64,000 nt of DNA from an uncultured Lachnospiraceae bacterium (GTDB lineage: Bacteria > Bacillota > Clostridia > Lachnospirales > Lachnospiraceae), in the NCBI GenBank assembly GCA_946414885.1, contig CAMKQH010000019.1, positions 1 through 64,000 of the forward strand. The letters are read 5' to 3'. Shown here in pieces: positions 51,660-60,609 of this stretch. Below the pieces are notes generated by a model that was not told where the DNA came from, ran no database searches, and saw nothing but the letters and a program-made list of their open reading frames with translations. Every line of letters starts with the position of its first letter. The stretch's first letter is position 1. A program made the position numbers and the translations under genes.

Positions 51660-54032
51660 TTAGTTTTTCTCGGGAAGATGCCACTTCCAGTCGCGAACCT
51701 CAGGAAGATCCTGACCGTATTCAGCGATGTACTGGTCATGTGCAACCAGCGTGTCACGCATCTGCTGAAGCAGATATGCGCCGCGGTTTCCGAGCTGAGG
51801 CAGATGATTGATGATGTCCATTACAAGATGGAATCTGTCGATCTCGTTCTGCACTCTCATGTCGAAAGGAGTCGTGATGGTACCCTCCTCCTGATAACCG
51901 TGAACGGAAAGGTTACGGTTATGACGGTTATAGGTCAGCTCATGTACCAAAGTAGGATAGCCGTGGAATGCGAAGATGATGGGCTTATCCTTGGTGAACA
52001 GAGCGTCGTAATCTACGTCGGTCAGACCGTGAGGATGCTTGGTGTGAGGCTCGAGCTTCATCAGGTCTACTACGTTGACGAAACGGATCTTAACCTCAGG
52101 CAGGTTGTCGCGAAGAATGGTAACTGCTGCCAGAGCTTCCTTGGTGGGCGTATCGCCGCAGCAAGCAAGTACTACGTCAGGCTCCTCGCCCTGGTCGTTG
52201 CTTGCCCAATCCCAGATGCCGATACCCTGGGTGCAATGCTTAACGGCCTGCTCCATGGTCAGCCACTGATGGCTGGGATGCTTGGATGCAACGATCACGT
52301 TCACGTAGTTCTTGGAACGGATGCAGTGATCGAAGCAGGAAAGCAAGCAGTTAGCATCGGGGGGAAGATAGATGCGTACCACGTCTGCCTTCTTATTAGC
52401 GATGTGATCCATAAATCCGGGATCCTGATGGGTAAATCCGTTGTGGTCCTGCTGCCATACGTTGGAGGTCAGGATCAGGTTCAGGGAAGCGATCTTCTGT
52501 CTCCAAGGAAGCTCGCTGCAAACCTTGAGCCACTTAGCATGCTGTGCGCACATGGAGTCTACGACGCGGATGAATGCCTCGTAGGAAGCAAAGAATCCAT
52601 GACGGCCGGTCAGAAGGTAACCCTCTAACCAACCTTCGCACATATGCTCGGAAAGGTAAGAGTCCATGATGCGTCCGTCATGAGCCAGATCCTCGTCCTT
52701 CTCATGATAGTCGCCGTTCCAGTCACGCTTGGTCTCCTCGAACACCTTGTAGAGACGGTTGGACATGGTCTCGTCGGGTCCAAAGATACGGAAGTTTCTA
52801 GCTTCCTTGTTCAGCTTGAAGATATCACGAACAAATCCGCCAAGCTCGATCATGTCCTGCTTCTCAACTGCGCCGGGAGCGGTAACGTCTACGGCATAAT
52901 CCTTGAAGTCGGGAAGACGCAGGTCACGAAGCAGCTTTCCGCCGTTTGCGTGGGGATTTGCGCTAATTCTGTGATCGCCCTTGGGAGCGACGTAACGAAG
53001 TCTCTCGACGAGACGACCTTCCTCGTCAAAGAGCTCTTCGGGATGATAGGAAAGGAGCCACTCCTTCAAAAGATCCAAGTGCTCAGGCTTCTCCATGGTG
53101 ATGGGAACCTGATGGGCACGGAAGGAGCCCTCCACGGGAAGTCCGTCCACAACCTTGGGACCGGTCCAACCCTTCGGGGAACGCAGAACGATCATGGGCC
53201 AGAAAGGTCTCTCCTCATTGCCATTCTCTCTTGCGTCCTTCTGGATCGCCTTGATCTCTTCGATACAACTGTCAACAGCCTGTGCCATGAGCTTATGCAT
53301 GGTCATGGGATCGCTGCCCTCTACGAAATAAGGCTTCCAGCCACATCCATGCAGGAAGCTCTCCAGCTCCTCATGAGAGATGTGGGACAATACGGTAGGA
53401 TTGCTGATCTTATATTCATTCAAATGCAAAATAGGAAGTACTGCACCGTCGGTCTTGGCATTCAGGAACTTGTTGGAATGCCATGCGGTTGCAAGGGGGC
53501 CGGTCTCAGCCTCACCGTCACCAACGATAACGGTAGCGATCAGATCCGGGTTATCAAAAGCAGCACCAAAAGCATGAGCAATGGAGTAACCAAGCTCACC
53601 ACCCTCGTTGATGGAACCGGGAGTCTCAGGTGCCACGTGGCTGGAGATACCGCCGGGGAAGGAGAACTGCTTGTTCAGTCTCTTCAGGCCTTCGATATCC
53701 TGGGAAATGTTAGGGTATACTTCGCTGTAAGTACCCTCAAGGTAAGAGTTTGCCACGAAGAAGTTTCCGCCGTGACCAGGGCCGGAGATCAGGATCATGT
53801 CCAGGTCATACTTGTTGATGGCACGATTCATGTGCGCATATACAAAGTTCTGGCCGGGAACGGTTCCCCAGTGTCCTACGATCTTCTTCTTGATCATGTC
53901 CTTCGTCAGAGGCTCTCTGAGCAAAGGATTGTCCAACAGATACAGCTGGGTAGCCGCAAGATAGTTCGCTGCACGCCAGTATGCATTTAAGTCGGACAGA
54001 TACTCATCAGTCATAAATTTGTCAACTGACAT
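51660..54032 (-). CDS. xfp: Phosphoketolase (xylulose-5-phosphate/fructose-6-phosphate)
   Basis: A thiamine-diphosphate enzyme of 790 residues that splits xylulose 5-phosphate or fructose 6-phosphate with phosphate into acetyl phosphate and an aldose phosphate. Conserved blocks are [18 protein letters not shown] (84-89), and the cofactor loop GDGEAETGP (171-179). The start at 54032 ([12 protein letters not shown]) follows AGGAGG at 9 bases. It gives the cell an ATP-yielding pentose route besides glycolysis. It is transcribed alone from a strong promoter. Confidence 0.95.
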   Translation of the reverse strand: MSVDKFMTDEYLSDLNAYWRAANYLAATQLYLLDNPLLREPLTKDMIKKKIVGHWGTVPGQNFVYAHMNRAINKYDLDMILISGPGHGGNFFVANSYLEGTYSEVYPNISQDIEGLKRLNKQFSFPGGISSHVAPETPGSINEGGELGYSIAHAFGAAFDNPDLIATVIVGDGEAETGPLATAWHSNKFLNAKTDGAVLPILHLNEYKISNPTVLSHISHEELESFLHGCGWKPYFVEGSDPMTMHKLMAQAVDSCIEEIKAIQKDARENGNEERPFWPMIVLRSPKGWTGPKVVDGLPVEGSFRAHQVPITMEKPEHLDLLKEWLLSYHPEELFDEEGRLVERLRYVAPKGDHRISANPHANGGKLLRDLRLPDFKDYAVDVTAPGAVEKQDMIELGGFVRDIFKLNKEARNFRIFGPDETMSNRLYKVFEETKRDWNGDYHEKDEDLAHDGRIMDSYLSEHMCEGWLEGYLLTGRHGFFASYEAFIRVVDSMCAQHAKWLKVCSELPWRQKIASLNLILTSNVWQQDHNGFTHQDPGFMDHIANKKADVVRIYLPPDANCLLSCFDHCIRSKNYVNVIVASKHPSHQWLTMEQAVKHCTQGIGIWDWASNDQGEEPDVVLACCGDTPTKEALAAVTILRDNLPEVKIRFVNVVDLMKLEPHTKHPHGLTDVDYDALFTKDKPIIFAFHGYPTLVHELTYNRHNRNLSVHGYQEEGTITTPFDMRVQNEIDRFHLVMDIINHLPQLGNRGAYLLQQMRDTLVAHDQYIAEYGQDLPEVRDWKWHLPEKN

Positions 54033-54084
54033 TCCAATGTCCCTCCTATGTATCATGAATACGTTAATTTTTTAACCAAGTTAG

Positions 54085-54130
54085 ATTATATTCAAACCTT
54101 GTGAAAATTGCAATATCATATATTGTGCAA
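54085..54130 (-). promoter_or_regulatory. Phosphoketolase promoter with overlapping inverted repeat
   Basis: TTGCAA (54108-54113), spacer 17, perfect TATAAT (54085-54090), minus strand. An inverted repeat, TTGCAATAT/ATATTGTGCAA (54108-54130), starts in the -35 box and could be an operator. Confidence 0.75.
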
Positions 54131-54178
54131 AAATGACGAAACAATGAAGAGTTTCCTGTGATTTTTTACCAAAAGAAA

Positions 54179-54217
54179 GGTCATGAAAACATGTCACCAG
54201 ACACGTCCCCATGACCC
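54179..54217 (-). repeat. Diverged copy of the GGTCAC repeat end, possible terminator
   Basis: The 27 bases at 54191-54217 match the terminal sequence of the palindromic element at 21624 with a few changes (GTCACCAGACACGTCCCC). GGTCATG (54179-54185) pairs with CATGACC (54210-54216), and on the minus strand TTTCTTTT follows. It lies directly behind the lipoprotein gene and could end its transcription. Confidence 0.65.
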
Positions 54218-54222
54218 AAACG

Positions 54223-55497
54223 TTATTGGACTTCGAAGTATTTCCACTCGTTTCCTTCGAGGTCGACGTAGGTTGTCAGTTCCATCCAGAATCTTGTTTT
54301 GCTAACGGCGATCACGCGGCACAAGCCTTTTTGGCCGTCCGTCTCTCCGTTTTTCTCTTCAAACACGAAGTCGACGCTTTTCCCGAAGATCCCGAAAGCC
54401 TTGATCTTTCCGTGACTTGCGGCGTCTTCCGGGCCTTCCGCCTGCACAAAGAAGAGGACGTTGTCCCTAGCGTTCTCATTCAGTTGCTCCAATAGGGAAT
54501 CCACGCCGATGCCGCTCTTTTTTGCAAACGCCTTGAGTTGCTCCGGATCCGTCAGGATCCAGTTTCCGGCATATCCTGCCACGTCCTTCGCTTCCAACTC
54601 CAGCACGTGGCCGTCCGTGCGGGAATAAACCGTTGGCGTAGGATAGTCTTCTTTTGGCTTCGAACTGCCTTCCCCAGCCTCCTTCATAAGTCTTTCCAGT
54701 TCTTCTTCATATAATTTGACAATCTTTTGGGCGCTCTCGTTCTTCGGCGTATATTCCACGTCTCCGTAACTTTCGCACTTTAAGAGTTCCTGCGTCTTTG
54801 GTTGCCAGAAATAGAGCGTATCCTGACCATAATCATACATCACGTGCTCCTGATCAAACTCATCCTCCGCGCTGAGGTTCTCCCCCAGCTCCTGAACCTG
54901 ATTTACAAATTCTACGCTAAAAAACCGTTCGCTCTCACAGTTGTCGCGGATGATCTTAAGGCGTTCGATGAAGGAAAGATCCTCCTCCCCGCCATGACCC
55001 GGATACATGTCGTTAAAGTTAAAGGAAAACACTCTGCCCTGCGCGTCGATGAACCATCCGCCGTCATAATGTCCCCAGGCGAAATTGGTTCTCCTGTTGA
55101 CAAGCAGGATCTCATTCTCCTCACTGACGGCAGTTACGTCCTCCTCGGCGCCGGCGTTACCACCGGGAATTCCCGCATCGTCGGAGCCCTTGCCCTCCGC
55201 GGGAGCACCACTCTCCGCCTCCCCGGCACTATCGTCTGAAAGGATGACCACTTTTATCACGTTGCTCTCATCTGTCACTTCCGCGGCATCCGCAGCTTCC
55301 TCAGCGTCCGCCTGCGCCTCGGCCCTGCTTTGCGTCTGTATTTCTGCCTGCGTCTGCGCGCCCCGCTCCTTCACGCTGCCTGCGCCGCCCGAGGCATCCC
55401 CGGCGTCCGAGCATGCCCCGAGCAAGCTGCAGGCAAGCAGTGCGGCTACCATCATTAAAACTTTTCTTTTTCCGTTTCTTAGCTTTTTTAGTTTCAC
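54223..55497 (-). CDS. Lipoprotein of unknown function
   Basis: A 424-residue protein with a basic N-terminus, a hydrophobic stretch and the lipobox LLGAC (C29), so it is exported and lipid-anchored. Residues 32-130 are a low-complexity linker of Ala, Glu, Asp and Gly. The folded part begins about residue 140. It contains DAQGRVFSFNFNDMYPG and ends with strands such as MELTTYVDLEGNEWKYFE. No known domain is recognised. It follows the von Willebrand domain lipoprotein gene after 54 bp and is probably co-transcribed. Confidence 0.75.
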   Translation of the reverse strand: MKLKKLRNGKRKVLMMVAALLACSLLGACSDAGDASGGAGSVKERGAQTQAEIQTQSRAEAQADAEEAADAAEVTDESNVIKVVILSDDSAGEAESGAPAEGKGSDDAGIPGGNAGAEEDVTAVSEENEILLVNRRTNFAWGHYDGGWFIDAQGRVFSFNFNDMYPGHGGEEDLSFIERLKIIRDNCESERFFSVEFVNQVQELGENLSAEDEFDQEHVMYDYGQDTLYFWQPKTQELLKCESYGDVEYTPKNESAQKIVKLYEEELERLMKEAGEGSSKPKEDYPTPTVYSRTDGHVLELEAKDVAGYAGNWILTDPEQLKAFAKKSGIGVDSLLEQLNENARDNVLFFVQAEGPEDAASHGKIKAFGIFGKSVDFVFEEKNGETDGQKGLCRVIAVSKTRFWMELTTYVDLEGNEWKYFEVQ

Positions 55498-55551
55498 GTT
55501 TCGTTGCCCTTCCTCACAAAGAATATCGCTTCCCTACGGTTTCCATGACAA

Positions 55552-57279
55552 TTAATCGATCTGTGCCTTGGAATAAAGATACAGGAACTCCTTCTTGTAC
55601 TCGTCCTCATTCGCGCCGGCAGTCTTTTCCATTCTTGCGATAACGCTCTTCATGTCGGAGGTGCCTGCGTATTCAGACTTCTTGAGAAGCATGCCTGCCT
55701 GTGCCACGCCTGCTGCCCAGGAGAGATTGTCGCTCATCTGCTCATGATATTCTGCCTTCGTTACGGGATATACCAGGAGCTTGCTCACGTCGCCGTCGGG
55801 CTCCTTGTAACGTACGTTTACGGTGAGGTACTCATCCGTCAGGGCCGAATTGGTTTCTTCCTGGTTGCCATAACGGGATTCTACCTCGGGGATCTCCTGC
55901 TTGGAATCCTTCAGTGCCACTTCGTACAGAGCCGTTACCTGGTGACCTGCGCCGATCTCGCCGCCGTCCTTCGTGTCATCTGCAAAATCTTCTGCTGCCA
56001 TGGTGCGGTTTTCGTAACCGATCAGACGATAACCCTTCACAAGATTGGGATTGAATTCCACCTGAAGCTTCACGTCCTTTGCCACGGTAAAGAGGGTGCC
56101 GCCCATTTCCTCGATCAGAACCTTTCTAGCCTCAGCAATGCTGTCGATGTAGCTGTAGTTACCATTTCCGTTATCCGCAAGGGCTTCCATTCTGCTGTCA
56201 GAGATGTTTCCCCAGCCAAAGCCGAGAACCGACAGGAACACGCCGCTCTTTGCCTCTTCCTGGATCAGTCTGGTAAGGCTTCCCTCATCCGTGATGCCGA
56301 TGTTCAGGTCGCCGTCCGTTGCAAGGATCACGCGGTTGTTGCCGCCTTCAATGAAATACTTCTCTGCGATCTGGTATGCGGACTGAATGCCCTTGCCGCC
56401 GTTGGTGCCGCCGCTTGCGAACAAATCCTCGATGGCGTCGCAGATCTTTGCCTTCTCATCGCCGCTGGCGCCTTCCAGCACGACCTTGTCACCGTTTGCA
56501 TAGGTCACGATGGATACGCGGTCCCCGGGGCGAAGCTCTTCGCAAAGGAGCTTAAAGGAACGCTGTACCAGGCCAAGTCTGTCCTCACCTTCCATGGAAC
56601 CGGACACGTCGATCAGGAACACCAGATTGGAGTTAGGAACTTCACTCATGTCAAGATCCTTTGCCGCAAGGCCTACCATAAGAAGCTTACTGTTCTCATT
56701 CCAAGGGCAGGGAGCCATCTCCGTCGTTACGGAGAAGGGTTCGCCGGTCTTGGGCTGTGCGTAATCGTAATGGAAATAGTTGATCATCTCTTCCAGGCGG
56801 ACCGCGTCAGCGGGAACGGTCTGGCTTCTGGTCAGCATGCGTCTTACGTTCGCGTAAGAAGCCGTGTCCACGTCAGCTGCAAAGGTAGAGAACGGGGAAG
56901 TCTTTACGCTCATCCAGGAATTTTCCTTGAGATACTTGTACTCCTCCGTATTCCATTCGATCATGGGGAACTCAACGCCGGGATCGAAATAGAAACCCTC
57001 CGTGGCTTCCATGTACGCCGCTCCTGCATTCGTGCTTTTTGACATCATCACGTAGCCGCCGTCAAGCTCATAGGTTGCCTCAGCCTCATCGTAAGTTTTC
57101 AAGAATTCCTCAAGGACGCTGGTTCGCTCGACTGGTTTTTGATCGTCTGTCTTTTGTTGCTGGCTTTCGCTTTTGTTTTTCGCGTCCGCATACTTTACGC
57201 CGTCTGCCTTATCACTGCAAGCCGTAACGCTAAGACTTAATACCACTGCCAAGATCAAGCTCACTATTCTCTTTTTCAT
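55552..57279 (-). CDS. von Willebrand factor type A domain lipoprotein (YfbK-like)
   Basis: A 575-residue lipoprotein. The signal peptide ends in LSVTAC (C21). The block STFAADVDTASYANVRRML (127-147 region) is the N-terminal domain typical of YfbK-like proteins. The VWA domain follows, with the metal-binding MIDAS motif DVSGSM at 224-229 and TDGD further on. The C-terminal DUF3520-like part includes LSWAAGVAQAGMLL. The ATG at 57279 has GGGAGG 7 bases upstream. Such proteins probably bind other surface proteins. The exact role is unknown. Confidence 0.88.
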   Translation of the reverse strand: MKKRIVSLILAVVLSLSVTACSDKADGVKYADAKNKSESQQQKTDDQKPVERTSVLEEFLKTYDEAEATYELDGGYVMMSKSTNAGAAYMEATEGFYFDPGVEFPMIEWNTEEYKYLKENSWMSVKTSPFSTFAADVDTASYANVRRMLTRSQTVPADAVRLEEMINYFHYDYAQPKTGEPFSVTTEMAPCPWNENSKLLMVGLAAKDLDMSEVPNSNLVFLIDVSGSMEGEDRLGLVQRSFKLLCEELRPGDRVSIVTYANGDKVVLEGASGDEKAKICDAIEDLFASGGTNGGKGIQSAYQIAEKYFIEGGNNRVILATDGDLNIGITDEGSLTRLIQEEAKSGVFLSVLGFGWGNISDSRMEALADNGNGNYSYIDSIAEARKVLIEEMGGTLFTVAKDVKLQVEFNPNLVKGYRLIGYENRTMAAEDFADDTKDGGEIGAGHQVTALYEVALKDSKQEIPEVESRYGNQEETNSALTDEYLTVNVRYKEPDGDVSKLLVYPVTKAEYHEQMSDNLSWAAGVAQAGMLLKKSEYAGTSDMKSVIARMEKTAGANEDEYKKEFLYLYSKAQID

Positions 57280-57408
57280 ATGAAATCCTCCCTTATTTTT
57301 GGAAATCAGGTCATTGTTTTGCAAGCGCTCTTACCCCAATAGACGAACTCTTTTTCCAAAGGTTCTCCTGAGCGGAAATTTTTTTCAAATTTTTTCCAAA
57401 AGATTTTC

Positions 57409-57437
57409 TTGACTGCCCCATTTCTTTTGATTAACAT
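57409..57437 (+). promoter_or_regulatory. Promoter of the acyltransferase-corA operon
   Basis: TTGACT (57409-57414), spacer 17, TAACAT (57432-57437), about 37 bases before the start codon. Confidence 0.5.
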
Positions 57438-57474
57438 GAAACTTAGCAGCTATCGTCTGCGCGGAGGAATCAAC

Positions 57475-58644
57475 ATGGGAGCCTTGATTTACTTAATTTA
57501 TCCCGTCATGGCCGTCCTTCTTTTTTGGGGATCCAAGAAAGCAGGACCGGGAGAATGGAATGAGGATGCCTTCTCCATAAATCAAATGAAGGCTTTGCAG
57601 GGCTATTTCGCCCTGTGCATCATGCTGCACCATATCGGCCAAAAGACCAGTGCGTCCTGGCTGCCAAAGGAGAACTATATTCCGGGTTTGGAACTCTTTG
57701 TTCCCTTCGGCTATTATTTTGTGGGCATCTTCTTGTTTTGCTCCGGTTATGGTCTATGGAAAAGCTACAAAAATAAGCCGCACTACTTAGACGGCTTTGT
57801 TAAGCGAAGAATTCTGCCGCTTCTCGTCGCCTTTTACGTATCGGCGTTTGTCTTCCTGCTCGTCCGTTTTCTCCTAAAGGAACCCATGAGCGCGTGGAAG
57901 GTATTCTGCTATGCCTCCGGCCTGCAGCTGAGCAATCCCAACACTTGGTTTATGATCGCTTTGCCGATTCTATATCTGTGTTTTTATCTTTCCTTCCGCT
58001 TTTGCCATACGGAAAGGAAAGCCGTCACCGTCCTTGGCCTTTGCGTTCTGGCCTACGTTCTGATTGGAACGTGCATCGACCACAATGACTACTGGATGCG
58101 GGGGGAATGGTGGTACAATTCCGTGCATTTCTTCTTCCTCGGCGTCCTCTTTGGAAAAAACGAGGAAGCGGTCACGGCCCACGTGAAAAGGCATTACAAG
58201 GCGTATTTTATTCTCCTTTTCCTCGGGATTTTTGTGCTGTACGCAGCATCCGGCATCGCCCAGGGGGTCTTCTCCTATTATGGCGAAAACTGGGGGGCAC
58301 CTGACAAGATCCCCCGAAGGTGGATCTGCCTGCTCTCCCAGGTTCTGTCCTCCTGCGCTTTTGTCTTCTGGGTGTTCCTGTGCTCCATGAAGCTGCGGGT
58401 TGGCAATCGTTTCCTACGTTTCATGGGAACGATCACGCTGGAATTCTATCTGATCCACGGACTCTTCTTAGAGCTCTTTGCCTATAATTTCGACGGTGAC
58501 GTAGCCAGCCTGTATCACCTGCGGAACATACCGTTATTACTGCTGATCGTGTTCCTGCTCTCCATTCCGGCAGCTTTGCTACTCCAAAAGACCGATCGCG
58601 CGATCACGTCACTCCTGACAGGGAAGAAGAAAAAAGCAGAGTAA
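57475..58644 (+). CDS. Acyltransferase family membrane protein
   Basis: A 389-residue multi-helix protein with about ten hydrophobic segments. The block QGYFALCIMLHHIGQK carries a histidine at the place of the conserved histidine of acyltransferase-3 enzymes, and VGIFLFCSGYGLWKSY matches the second family block. It probably acylates a surface glycan or lipid. The ATG at 57475 (MGALIYLIYP) follows GGAGG at 7 bases. The frame is open 22 codons upstream across the promoter, so that extension is rejected. It precedes the CorA gene by 33 bp. Confidence 0.78.
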   Translation: MGALIYLIYPVMAVLLFWGSKKAGPGEWNEDAFSINQMKALQGYFALCIMLHHIGQKTSASWLPKENYIPGLELFVPFGYYFVGIFLFCSGYGLWKSYKNKPHYLDGFVKRRILPLLVAFYVSAFVFLLVRFLLKEPMSAWKVFCYASGLQLSNPNTWFMIALPILYLCFYLSFRFCHTERKAVTVLGLCVLAYVLIGTCIDHNDYWMRGEWWYNSVHFFFLGVLFGKNEEAVTAHVKRHYKAYFILLFLGIFVLYAASGIAQGVFSYYGENWGAPDKIPRRWICLLSQVLSSCAFVFWVFLCSMKLRVGNRFLRFMGTITLEFYLIHGLFLELFAYNFDGDVASLYHLRNIPLLLLIVFLLSIPAALLLQKTDRAITSLLTGKKKKAE

Positions 58645-58677
58645 CCACGTTTTTAAGAAAGATTTGAGGAAAAAATC

Positions 58678-59508
58678 ATGCAAAAAGTCATTTATCGAAG
58701 TGAAATTGAAAATTACACGAAGCAGATGGAACCTGTCGTGGTAACCTACATTGAGGAAGGTCAGATCGAGACCTTTGAAGGGTTCGACACCTTCAGCATC
58801 GTCGCCTTCGACTGGTACGACATCAAGGACATGGAAGCCGATCCCTCCCAGATGCTGCTCTATCTGGACAGGGATGACCTGTTCATCATCTGTGAAAATG
58901 AGATGAGCTATAAAGCCGCTTCCGGATATTTTACGGAAGCCCCCTCCAATGAGCGGGCCATGTACCTTTTCTTCAAGAATCTGTTCAAGGGTGACACAAA
59001 GAACCTGGAGGAATTGGAGGATCGCATTTCCGACTTGGATGACGCCGTGATCCACGACAGCAGCGAAACCATCCGTGAAAAGATCCTGGACACGCGCTAT
59101 GAGGTGCTGCGCCTAAAGAAGTATTATGAGCAGTTTGAAGAGATCTTTGAGGATCTGTGCGACAACGACAATGACATGCTCAGCGAGGATTATCTTACGT
59201 ACTTCGAAGTCCTGAGCAACCGCTGCGACCGGCTTTTGCGTCAAGTCCTGAACCTGAAGGAATACATTGTTCAGGTGCGCGAATCCTATCAGGCCCAGAT
59301 CGACATTGAGCAAAACCGCCTGATGAAGATCTTCACCCTGGTGACCAGCATCTTCCTTCCACTGACGCTGATTGCCGGCTGGTATGGCATGAATCTAAAG
59401 ATGCCCGAATTTGAATGGGCCTACGGATATCCGTTTGTGATCGGTGTTTGCCTTCTGACGATTGCCATCTGGGCAATCGTGTTTAAGAAAAAGGGATGGT
59501 TCAAATGA
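58678..59508 (+). CDS. CorA-family magnesium transporter
   Basis: A 276-residue protein of the CorA family. The cytoplasmic N-terminal domain (1-215) contains the long helices that gate the pentameric channel. Two membrane helices lie at the C-terminus, the first ending in the selectivity motif YGMN followed by LKMPEF. The length is shorter than E. coli CorA (316), but the motif and topology are clear. It probably imports magnesium. The last codons form one arm of the terminator. Confidence 0.9.
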   Translation: MQKVIYRSEIENYTKQMEPVVVTYIEEGQIETFEGFDTFSIVAFDWYDIKDMEADPSQMLLYLDRDDLFIICENEMSYKAASGYFTEAPSNERAMYLFFKNLFKGDTKNLEELEDRISDLDDAVIHDSSETIREKILDTRYEVLRLKKYYEQFEEIFEDLCDNDNDMLSEDYLTYFEVLSNRCDRLLRQVLNLKEYIVQVRESYQAQIDIEQNRLMKIFTLVTSIFLPLTLIAGWYGMNLKMPEFEWAYGYPFVIGVCLLTIAIWAIVFKKKGWFK

Positions 59509-59521
59509 ACCATCCCTTTTG
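59488..59521 (+). terminator. Terminator overlapping the end of the CorA gene
   Basis: A 15-bp perfect stem (AAAAGGGATGGTTCA/TGAACCATCCCTTTT) with the TGA stop codon in its second arm, followed by TT. The A-run on the other side means that it can also end minus-strand transcripts. Confidence 0.8.
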
Positions 59522-59551
59522 GCATTCCGCTCCGTTTTCCAGCGCCGCCCG

Positions 59552-59980
59552 TCATCCAAACATGCTTGGAAACTCGGTTTTCCTTAATTTTTCCTGGTAG
59601 ACGGGAGTCATGAAATTGCGCACGTAGATGAGATCATCCTCCGTGACGCTTGCAAGCTTTGCCCGCTTCTTAAAGCCGTCCTTTACCCAGGTAACCCGCA
59701 CAAAATAAACCGTTCCCCTGGCGGGCTTCACCATCGGGATCAGTCCGTCCTTCTGCACGCCGTCATTTTCCACGTACAGGAAATTCTCCTCCAATCCAAA
59801 GCCTGACATCCCGTTTACCACCAGGTACATGGTGTCCATGCGGTTTAAGGAAATAAAGCTTACGTCACCCTCAAATGCCATGAGCGGTGCCATGACCTCT
59901 TCCATGAAACCGTCCTCCACGTCGAGTTCCACTTCCTTTGCCGGTTGGTGCACTTCCTTCATGATCACAATTTTTCCCAT
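59552..59980 (-). CDS. Small soluble protein of unknown function
   Basis: A 142-residue protein that I do not recognise, with mostly beta-strand pattern and no signal or membrane segment. The ATG at 59980 (MGKIVIMKEVHQ) has GGGAGG 5 bases upstream and lies about 45 bases downstream of a strong promoter. A 15-codon extension upstream would run through the ribosome binding site and is rejected. It stands alone between two terminators. Confidence 0.7.
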   Translation of the reverse strand: MGKIVIMKEVHQPAKEVELDVEDGFMEEVMAPLMAFEGDVSFISLNRMDTMYLVVNGMSGFGLEENFLYVENDGVQKDGLIPMVKPARGTVYFVRVTWVKDGFKKRAKLASVTEDDLIYVRNFMTPVYQEKLRKTEFPSMFG

Positions 59981-60029
59981 AACGTCCTCCCCCCCTAAAC
60001 AGATATAACGACAATTTGCAACCATATTT

Positions 60030-60058
60030 ATTATAAAAGAATTCCTTAAGATTGTAAA
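60030..60058 (-). promoter_or_regulatory. Strong sigma-A promoter of the 142-residue protein gene
   Basis: TTTACA (60053-60058), spacer 17, perfect TATAAT (60030-60035), minus strand. Confidence 0.75.
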
Positions 60059-60074
60059 TACTTTCTAAAACCCC

Positions 60075-60128
60075 TTGCATATTCCGTAACATTGGTGTAT
60101 GCTATATGTAGTATCAAAAACTACATAT
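60075..60128 (+). promoter_or_regulatory. Promoter and inverted repeat in front of the 84-residue protein gene
   Basis: TTGCAT (60075-60080), spacer 17, TATGCT (60098-60103). Immediately behind it, ATATGTAG (60104-60111) pairs with CTACATAT (60121-60128), 9-base loop, followed by a T-rich stretch. The repeat may be an operator over the transcription start or an early terminator. Confidence 0.5.
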
Positions 60129-60217
60129 GATTTTTCTTTCGTCTGTCTCGTGGTTTTTATGCCACAACTCATAAAATAATGATTGGAAATTTACCATATG
60201 GAAAGGAAGTGTTCATC

Positions 60218-60472
60218 ATGACGGTAGCAGAATTAAAAACTTATCTGGCAGATCATCTGATTCCCTCCAAGCTTTATCAGATCGGCGGCGAGACGGATGG
60301 ACGCATCTGTCTCGAAAAGGAAAACGGGCGTTGGGAGGTTTTCTTCTGTGAAGGAAAAAAGAAGATTGGCACGCTCTTTTTCAAGGATGAAAACAGTGCC
60401 TGCGCGCGCATGCTCAAAGAAATCTCCAAGGTGATGGAGCTTTTGTATGACGCTCCGCGTTCCCTCGCATAA
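60218..60472 (+). CDS. Small protein of unknown function (84 residues)
   Basis: A soluble protein with a helix at the start (VAELKTYLADHL), a beta-hairpin core with aromatic residues (GRWEVFFCEGKKKIGTLFF) and a C-terminal helix. The ATG at 60218 follows AGGAAG at 8 bases. No family is recognised. It has its own promoter region and a good terminator, which supports a real gene. Confidence 0.65.
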   Translation: MTVAELKTYLADHLIPSKLYQIGGETDGRICLEKENGRWEVFFCEGKKKIGTLFFKDENSACARMLKEISKVMELLYDAPRSLA

Positions 60473-60507
60473 GCCGCCCCGCAAATTGGATACGTTACGC
60501 GAAACCA

Positions 60508-60538
60508 AACCCTCGAAGCCTGTCTTCGGGGGTTTTTT
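60508..60538 (+). terminator. Terminator of the 84-residue protein gene
   Basis: An 11-bp stem, AACCCTCGAAG with CTTCGGGGGTT (one G-T pair), 5-base loop, followed by six T. Confidence 0.9.
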
Positions 60539-60541
60539 AGG

Positions 60542-60570
60542 TTTACATTTCCTCCCCGTTATGATAAAAT
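60542..60570 (+). promoter_or_regulatory. Promoter of the SGNH/MBOAT/FkbH cluster
   Basis: TTTACA (60542-60547), spacer 17, TAAAAT (60565-60570), 4 bp behind the preceding terminator and 40 bases before the start codon. Confidence 0.7.
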
Positions 60571-60609
60571 ACCTACAGTAAATTATGGGATTATTCCACG
60601 AGGTTTCTT

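Noticed and set aside
52644..53990. 448-residue open frame on the plus strand
   Set aside because: Entirely opposite the phosphoketolase gene. It has no ribosome binding site and no family resemblance, and is a shadow of codon bias.
55744..57042. 432-residue open frame on the plus strand
   Set aside because: Antisense to the VWA lipoprotein gene, with no start signals.
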